Assembly (NCBI GenBank): GCA_020201295.1
Contig: JAIVHA010000150.1
Coordinates: 1 to 17,461 of the forward strand
DNA: 17,461 bases
Direction: 5' to 3'
Origin: Lysobacteraceae bacterium
GTDB taxonomy: Bacteria; Pseudomonadota; Gammaproteobacteria; DSM-19610
Part shown: positions 13,487-17,461 of the stretch, in pieces
Numbering within the stretch: the stretch's first letter is position 1
Layout of the letters: each line of letters starts with the position of its first letter
Notes under the pieces: model-generated
What the model saw: only the letters and a program-made list of their open reading frames with translations
Told to the model about the DNA's origin: nothing
Database searches by the model: none
Translations under genes and position numbers: made by a program

Positions 13487-14071
13487 ATGCATACCTGGCG
13501 CATTACCATCCTGGCCCTGCTCGCCCTCTTCCAGCTGAGTGGCTGCGCACCCATGATGGTCGGCGGTGCCGCCACCGGGGGCGCCATGGCCATCGACCGC
13601 CGCACCCCCGGCGCCTTCATCGACGACGAACGCATCGAATGGACCATCCGCAGCGCCATCCGCCAGGACCAGGAGCTCTCCAGCCAGTCCAATGTCAGCG
13701 TGGTCAGCTACGACGGCGTGGTGCTGCTGGCAGGCGAGACCCCCACCGAGCCCCTGCGCGCCCGTGCCGCCGAGCATGCGCGCAACGTGGAAAAGGTGCG
13801 CCGGGTGCACAACGAACTGGTCATCGCCGCGCCCAGTTCCCTGATGACCCGCAGCAGCGATACGGCCATCACCGCGCGGGTCAAGACCCGCATCCTGGGC
13901 ATCCGCGGCCTGGAGGGCTTCGACGGCACCAAGGTCAAGGTGGTCACCGAGAACGGCACCGTCTTCCTGATGGGCAAGCTGCATCGCCGCGAGGCCGATG
14001 TCGTTACCGATACCGCGCGCCAGGTGAGTGGCGTGCAGCGCATCGTGCGGCTGTTCGAATACCTCGACTGA
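13487..14071 (+). CDS. dolP: Dual BON-domain lipoprotein DolP (YraP)
   Basis: Outer-membrane-associated lipoprotein that in E. coli binds anionic phospholipids and supports envelope integrity. 194 residues from ATG 13487, with AAGGAG 9 nt upstream. Lipobox L-S-G-C puts the lipidated Cys at residue 20, followed by the small-residue stretch MMVGGAATGGAMAIDRRTPG. BON domain 1 covers about 45-115 (IEWTIRSAIRQDQ, SVVSYDGVVLLAGETPT, VRRVHNELVI) and BON domain 2 about 120-194 (DTAITARVKTRILGI, VKVVTENGTVFLMGKL). It follows yraN by 73 bp; diaA, which usually sits between them, is missing. Confidence 0.93.
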   Translation: MHTWRITILALLALFQLSGCAPMMVGGAATGGAMAIDRRTPGAFIDDERIEWTIRSAIRQDQELSSQSNVSVVSYDGVVLLAGETPTEPLRARAAEHARNVEKVRRVHNELVIAAPSSLMTRSSDTAITARVKTRILGIRGLEGFDGTKVKVVTENGTVFLMGKLHRREADVVTDTARQVSGVQRIVRLFEYLD

Positions 14072-14088
14072 ACAGGCGAACGTCATTG

Positions 14089-14252
14089 GCCACGGAAAAA
14101 CACGGAAAGATTGCATTGCTGCCAATGGAAACCACCTGTAGGAGCGGCCTCTGGCCGCGAACCCTGTGTGGTACCCCGGGCATTCGCGGCCAGAGGCCGC
14201 TCCTACAGGCGCCTAGCATTACGACGTAAATAATTTCCGTGTTTTCCGTGGC
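14089..14252. repeat. Nested foldback element: REP-like hairpin inside a second inverted repeat
   Basis: The outer arms, 14089-14108 and 14234-14252, are inverted copies of GCCACGGAAAACACGGAAA (one extra A in the left arm). Inside them, 14135-14161 and 14183-14209 are perfectly inverted 27-bp arms carrying TAGGAGCGGCC and TGGCCGCGA, with a 21-nt loop. A further 7-bp dyad (CATTGGC 14084-14090, GCCAATG 14121-14127) overlaps the left arm. TAGGAGCGGCC...GGCCGCGA hairpins are a familiar REP/foldback class in Pseudomonas and relatives. The element fills the space between dolP and the FAD oxidase gene. Confidence 0.88.
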
Positions 14253-14271
14253 TAGCAAAGATCGAATACAC

Positions 14272-15654
14272 ATGGATTCAGACCCGATCCTTTCCCGCCT
14301 GGCCGCCATCGTCGGCCCCGACCAGCTGCTCACCGATGCGGCGGACCGCCTGCCCTATGGCTACGACAACAGCCGCTTGCAGGCACTGCCACGGGCGGTG
14401 GTGTTCGCCACCCGTCACGAACAGGTGGTGGACATCGTGCGCCTGTGCAATGCGGAAGACATTCCCCTGGTCGCGCGCGGCCGTGGCACCGGCACCACCG
14501 GCGCCACCGTGCCCATGGACAATGCCCTGGTGCTGTCCCTGGAACGCATGGACCGCATCCTGGAAGTGGACCCGGCCAACCGCCTGATGGTGGCGGAGCC
14601 CGGCGTCACCAACCAGGCAGGACAGGATGCCGCCGCCGCCCATGGTTTTTTCTGGCCACCAGATCCCACCAGCGCCGCCGTCTGCACCCTGGGCGGCAAC
14701 CTGGCCTATAACTCCGCCGGTCCGCGCGCGGTGAAGTACGGCACGCCACGCGAGAACACCCTGGGACTGCGCGCCGTGACCGGCGCCGGCGAAAGTATCC
14801 GCACCGGCGTGCGCACCACCAAGGGCGTGGTGGGCTACGACCTGACCCGCCTGCTGATCGGCTCCGAGGGCACCCTGGCCATCATCACCGAGGCCACCCT
14901 CAAGCTGACCCCCTTGCAACCGGCCAGGCGCACCCTGCGCGCCGTGTACCGCAGCATGAGCGGCGCCGCCGCCGCGGTATCGCGCATCATGGCCCAGCCC
15001 GTGGTGCCCTGTGCCCTGGAGTTCATCGACGGCGCCGCCATCGAGATGGTGCGGCGCTATTCGAACGCCGATCTGCCGGAACAGGCCGGCGCCATGCTCA
15101 TGATCGAGGTGGACGGCACCGCGGAGGCCATCGAGGCCGCGGCGGACGCCGTCAGCGCCGCCGCCCAAGGTGAGGACCTGGTGGAATTGAGCACGGCGCG
15201 CAGCCGGGAAGAAGTGGAAGCCCTGTGGGCCACCCGCAAGGCCCTGTCGCCGGCCCTGCGCAACATCGCGCCGAAGAAGATCAACGAGGATGTGGTGGTG
15301 CCGGTGTCGCGCATGGCCGAACTGATCGACGGCCTGCAGGACCTGTCACGACAGCACGGCATTCCCATCGTGAATTTCGGCCATGCCGGCAACGGCAACA
15401 TCCATGTGAACCTGCTGGTGAATCCCGATGACCCGGCGCAGATGCAGGCGGCGGAACCCTGCCTGGACCAGGTGTTCAACCTGGTGCTGGCGCTGGGCGG
15501 CACGCTGTCCGGCGAGCATGGCATCGGTCTGGTAAAGCGCGACTTCGTGGCACGCGAGATCGACGCCACCACCCTGAACCTGATGCGCGCCATCAAGGAC
15601 CAGTTCGACCCGCGGCACATTCTGAATCCCGGCAAGGGCTTTCCCGACACCTGA
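14272..15654 (+). CDS. GlcD-type FAD-linked oxidase (2-hydroxyacid/lactate dehydrogenase family)
   Basis: 460 residues from ATG 14272. The N-terminal FAD-binding type 4 domain (PCMH) includes RGRGTGTTGATVP (69-81), PDPTSAAVCTLGGNLAYNSAGP (130-151), KYGTPRENTLGL and LIGSEGTLAIITEATLKL (195-212). The C-terminal FAD-oxidase domain has KKINEDVVVP (335-344), NFGHAGNGNIHVN (368-380), GGTLSGEHGIG (409-419) and HILNPGKGF (449-457). This is the GlcD/D-lactate dehydrogenase family, which oxidises a D-2-hydroxyacid such as glycolate or D-lactate with FAD. The substrate cannot be told. No glcE or glcF partner is adjacent, so a stand-alone D-lactate-type enzyme is more likely than glycolate oxidase. Foldback repeats lie on both sides; no good ribosome binding site is visible. 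Confidence 0.9.
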   Translation: MDSDPILSRLAAIVGPDQLLTDAADRLPYGYDNSRLQALPRAVVFATRHEQVVDIVRLCNAEDIPLVARGRGTGTTGATVPMDNALVLSLERMDRILEVDPANRLMVAEPGVTNQAGQDAAAAHGFFWPPDPTSAAVCTLGGNLAYNSAGPRAVKYGTPRENTLGLRAVTGAGESIRTGVRTTKGVVGYDLTRLLIGSEGTLAIITEATLKLTPLQPARRTLRAVYRSMSGAAAAVSRIMAQPVVPCALEFIDGAAIEMVRRYSNADLPEQAGAMLMIEVDGTAEAIEAAADAVSAAAQGEDLVELSTARSREEVEALWATRKALSPALRNIAPKKINEDVVVPVSRMAELIDGLQDLSRQHGIPIVNFGHAGNGNIHVNLLVNPDDPAQMQAAEPCLDQVFNLVLALGGTLSGEHGIGLVKRDFVAREIDATTLNLMRAIKDQFDPRHILNPGKGFPDT

Positions 15655-15668
15655 GCCGTAAAACATTG

Positions 15669-15743
15669 CCCCCGTAGGAGCGGCCTCTGGCCGCGAAGGG
15701 ACCGGCACAGGCCGTTCGCGGCCAGAGCCCGCTCCTACAGGGG
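15669..15743. repeat. Second REP-like hairpin, between convergent genes
   Basis: Arms 15669-15697 and 15715-15743 are inverted with two mismatches and carry the same TAGGAGCGGCC/TGGCCGCGAA core as the element at 14135-14209, with a 17-nt loop. It starts 14 bp after the oxidase stop and ends 32 bp before the sspB stop, the usual place for REP elements, where it may act as a bidirectional terminator or protect mRNA 3' ends. It lacks the outer CCACGGAAAA arms of the first copy. Confidence 0.88.
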
Positions 15744-15775
15744 CTGTCATGCAATGCGGAGGGTCACATCGCGGA

Positions 15776-16156
15776 CTATTTCACCACCTTGAGGGAAGGC
15801 CGCTTGGGCGGTTCGTCGTCCGGCCCCTCGGGCGGGCCGCCATCCCCCTCTTCCTCGGCGAACACCATGCCGCGGCCGTTTTCACGGGCGTAGATAGCCA
15901 GCACGGCGGCAATGGGTACGGAGATGTAGGACGATACGCCACCGAAACGGGCATTGAATTCCACCCGCTCGTTATTCAGCACCAGCCCTTGTGCCGCCTG
16001 CGGGCTGATGTTCAATATGATCTTGCCATCCTGCACGCTCTGGCGTGGCACATCGACCCCTTCCCGGGTGGCATCCACCAGCAGGTAGGGGGTCATGTCA
16101 TTGTCCAGCACCCATTCATGCAGTGCGCGGATCAGGTAGGGACGGCTGGAAGTCAT
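15776..16156 (-). CDS. sspB: ClpXP protease specificity-enhancing factor SspB
   Basis: Adaptor that binds ssrA-tagged and other substrates and delivers them to ClpXP. 126 residues. The substrate-binding domain occupies about 1-100 (SSRPYLIRALHEWVLDND, TPYLLVDATREGVDVP, ILNISPQAAQGLVLNNERVE, FNARFGGVS, VPIAAVLAIYARENGRGM). An acidic proline-rich linker and the C-terminal ClpX-docking tail RPSLKVVK (119-126) follow, complete and close to the family consensus RPxLRVVK. It begins 7 bp after the sspA stop, in the classic sspA-sspB operon. Confidence 0.97.
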   Translation of the reverse strand: MTSSRPYLIRALHEWVLDNDMTPYLLVDATREGVDVPRQSVQDGKIILNISPQAAQGLVLNNERVEFNARFGGVSSYISVPIAAVLAIYARENGRGMVFAEEEGDGGPPEGPDDEPPKRPSLKVVK

Positions 16157-16163
16157 GCGAAAG

Positions 16164-16790
16164 CTAGGAACGCATTTCGCGCTCGGCGTCCGTCAGGCTG
16201 TCCTTGAAGGCTTCGCGAGAGAACATGCGCTTGGCATAGGCGTGCACGGCCTTGGCCTGGGGTGGCAAGTCCACCTTGTAGTGGGGCAGGCGCCAGAGTA
16301 TGGGCAGAATACTCGCGTCCACCAGGGAAAATTCGTCACTCAGGAAAAAAGGCTTGGCGGCAAACACCTCGTTGGTGGAGGCAAGGCTGTCACGCAGCAT
16401 CTTGCGCGCCTTGGCCGCCGCCTTTTCGCCCTTGGTCTCGATCTCGTTGGCCAGGCTGTACCAGTCCTGCTCGATGCGATAGAGGGCCAGGCGCGCCTTG
16501 GCGCGCGAGACGGGGTCCACCGGCATCAGTGGTGGATGCGGGAAACGCTCGTCCAGGTATTCCATGATCACGCGGGTGTCGTACAACACCAGTTCCCGAT
16601 CCACCAGGGTAGGCACGCTCTGGTAGGGATTCAGGTCGATAAGATCCTCGGGCTTGTTGGCGGGATCGATATTGACGATCTCCACCGTGATGCCCTTCTC
16701 GGCAAGCACCACCCGTGCGCGATGACTTTGTGGATCAACGGCATCGGAAAACAGGGTCATGACCGAACGTCGGTTGGCTATCAAGGCCAT
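16164..16790 (-). CDS. sspA: Stringent starvation protein A SspA
   Basis: RNA-polymerase-associated protein with a glutathione S-transferase fold, involved in stationary-phase and acid-stress gene expression. 208 residues from ATG 16790, with GGGAGA about 7 nt upstream. It aligns throughout with E. coli SspA as I recall it: RRSVMTLFSD (7-16), RVVLAEKGITVEIVNIDP, DLIDLNPYQSVPTLVDREL (49-67), RVIMEYLDERFPHPPLMPV with the surface P84-H85-P86 motif, FFLSDEFSLVDASILPILWRLP, and terminal LTDAEREMRS. It follows petC, as in Pseudomonas and many other gammaproteobacteria. Confidence 0.97.
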   Translation of the reverse strand: MALIANRRSVMTLFSDAVDPQSHRARVVLAEKGITVEIVNIDPANKPEDLIDLNPYQSVPTLVDRELVLYDTRVIMEYLDERFPHPPLMPVDPVSRAKARLALYRIEQDWYSLANEIETKGEKAAAKARKMLRDSLASTNEVFAAKPFFLSDEFSLVDASILPILWRLPHYKVDLPPQAKAVHAYAKRMFSREAFKDSLTDAEREMRS

Positions 16791-16879
16791 CGTGTATTCT
16801 CCCGCACCACTTCGCCGCCCGGCATGCCGGACCCGAAGACTCGCGTTGCTCTAGATGCAATCAGCCGTACCAAACGAAT

Positions 16880-16919
16880 CCGCCCCGCGGACAATGCGCG
16901 CATTACTACGACGGGGCGG
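16880..16919. terminator. Hairpin with internal perfect palindrome between petC and sspA
   Basis: CCGCCCCG (16880-16887) pairs with CGGGGCGG (16912-16919). Within the 24-nt loop sits the self-complementary AATGCGCGCATT (16893-16904). Read on the minus strand, it lies 17 bp after the petC stop and before sspA, with only a short T-rich follow-on (ATTCGTTTGG). It may be the pet operon terminator or attenuator, or an operator for sspA. No clear sspA promoter boxes were found. Confidence 0.45.
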
Positions 16920-16935
16920 GCTGTACTGTCGAACA

Positions 16936-17461
16936 TCAATGGATGTCCTTCCAGTATTCCTTCTTCATGAGATAGCTGACCACCAGCAGGACCACCAGGA
17001 ACAACAGCACCCAAACGCCCAGGCGTTTGCGTTCCAGCTGTGCGGGTTCGCCAATGTAAGCCATGAAGGCCACCAGGTCGCGCACCGAGCGATCGTACTC
17101 CGCGGGGGACAGTGAACCGGGCTTGACCATTTCATAGCCGGTGATGACGGTATGGGGATTGCCGTCCTTGTCCACCGTGGTTTCGGTAGTGGCCTTCTTC
17201 ATGCCTTCCAGTTCCCAGAGCACGTGGGGCATGCCCACGCTGGGAAACACTTCATTGTTCACGCCGAACGGGCGGCTCTCGTCGATATAGAAGGTGCGCA
17301 GGTAGGTATAGAGCCAGTCCACACCACGGGAGCGCGCCACCAGGGTCAGATCGGGCGGAGGCGCACCGAACCATCTCGTGGCGTCTTCACGACTCATGGC
17401 GATATTCATCTGCTCGCCCACCTGGGCGCCGGTGAATATCAGGTTCTCGGCCACCTGCTCC
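16936..17461 (-). CDS. petC: Cytochrome c1 of the bc1 complex (5' part outside window)
   Basis: The frame enters at the right edge and ends at TGA 16936-16938, giving about 174 C-terminal residues; the heme-binding CxxCH lies beyond the window. Recognisable parts are AMSREDATRWFGAPPPDLTL, RSRGVDWLYTYLRTFYIDE, GVNNEVFPSVGMPHVLWELEG (its Met is the probable axial heme ligand by alignment with known cytochrome c1), YDRSVRDLVAFMAYIGEPAQ and a C-terminal membrane anchor GVWVLLFLVVLLVVSYLMKK followed by EYWKDIH. It is the membrane-anchored electron carrier passing electrons from the Rieske protein to a soluble cytochrome. petA and petB are expected just outside. Confidence 0.95.
   Translation of the reverse strand, partial: EQVAENLIFTGAQVGEQMNIAMSREDATRWFGAPPPDLTLVARSRGVDWLYTYLRTFYIDESRPFGVNNEVFPSVGMPHVLWELEGMKKATTETTVDKDGNPHTVITGYEMVKPGSLSPAEYDRSVRDLVAFMAYIGEPAQLERKRLGVWVLLFLVVLLVVSYLMKKEYWKDIH

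Noticed and set aside
14004..14333. A 109-codon minus frame reading through the REP hairpin (CRSGLWPR...RGQRPLLQ)
   Set aside because: These peptide strings are the translated arms of the REP-like repeat, a common source of spurious small proteins.
14278..15168. A 296-codon minus-strand frame opposite the FAD oxidase
   Set aside because: It is antisense to a well-conserved oxidase and has a G/H/A-rich, domain-free product.
14089..15743. A CRISPR array or a classical composite transposon suggested by the repeated hairpins
   Set aside because: There are only two hairpin elements, with no regular repeat-spacer pattern, no transposase and no target-site duplication visible; a REP-like foldback explains the sequence.
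1..17461. tRNA, rRNA or riboswitch genes
   Set aside because: No cloverleaf, conserved T-arm sequence or riboswitch core was seen by eye in the intergenic spaces; a covariance-model scan was not possible here.

Overview
The window looks like the chromosome of a high-G+C gammaproteobacterium. Two syntenic blocks support this: petC-sspA-sspB next to the dolP/yraN/lpoA/rsmI block (the order I recall from Pseudomonas), and queG beside nnr-tsaE. Ectothiorhodospiraceae/Chromatiales-like bacteria would fit, but that placement is inference. Codon usage is strongly G/C-ending in the core genes and visibly more A+T-rich in two accessory patches (about 3480-5100 and 8470-10130).

Layout. 1-802 (-): a DUF2189 membrane protein running off the left edge. 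934-3423 (-): copper-exporting P1B ATPase CopA behind a recognisable CueR-type operator. 3588-5020: an accessory patch with a solitary HigA-like XRE regulator, a small lipoprotein, a decayed hydrophobic ORF and a hicB-hicA toxin-antitoxin pair. 5151-7152 (-): tsaE, and NAD(P)HX repair enzyme nnr broken into two overlapping ORFs. 7220-8470 (+): queG and a 54-residue membrane peptide. 8478-9400: degraded remnants (an addiction-module antitoxin tail and a TonB-receptor tail) around a DUF4124 protein. 9577-10125 (+): a small outer-membrane beta-barrel. 10147-14071: rsmI (-) divergent from lpoA-yraN-dolP (+), the cell-envelope block, here without diaA. 14089-15743: an FAD-linked GlcD-type oxidase bracketed by two REP-like foldback elements. 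15776-17461 (-): sspB, sspA and the 3' part of petC (cytochrome c1).

Functional themes are copper export, metabolite and tRNA repair (NAD(P)HX repair, t6A, queuosine), outer-membrane and peptidoglycan maintenance (LpoA, DolP), ClpXP adaptor/stringent functions and the bc1 complex. I do not see a new multi-gene defence or metabolic system. The most unusual points are the nnr split at an imperfect 35-bp tandem duplication whose copies differ mostly at synonymous positions, the nested foldback repeats bracketing a gene inserted into a conserved neighbourhood, and a cluster of intact and decayed toxin-antitoxin pieces.
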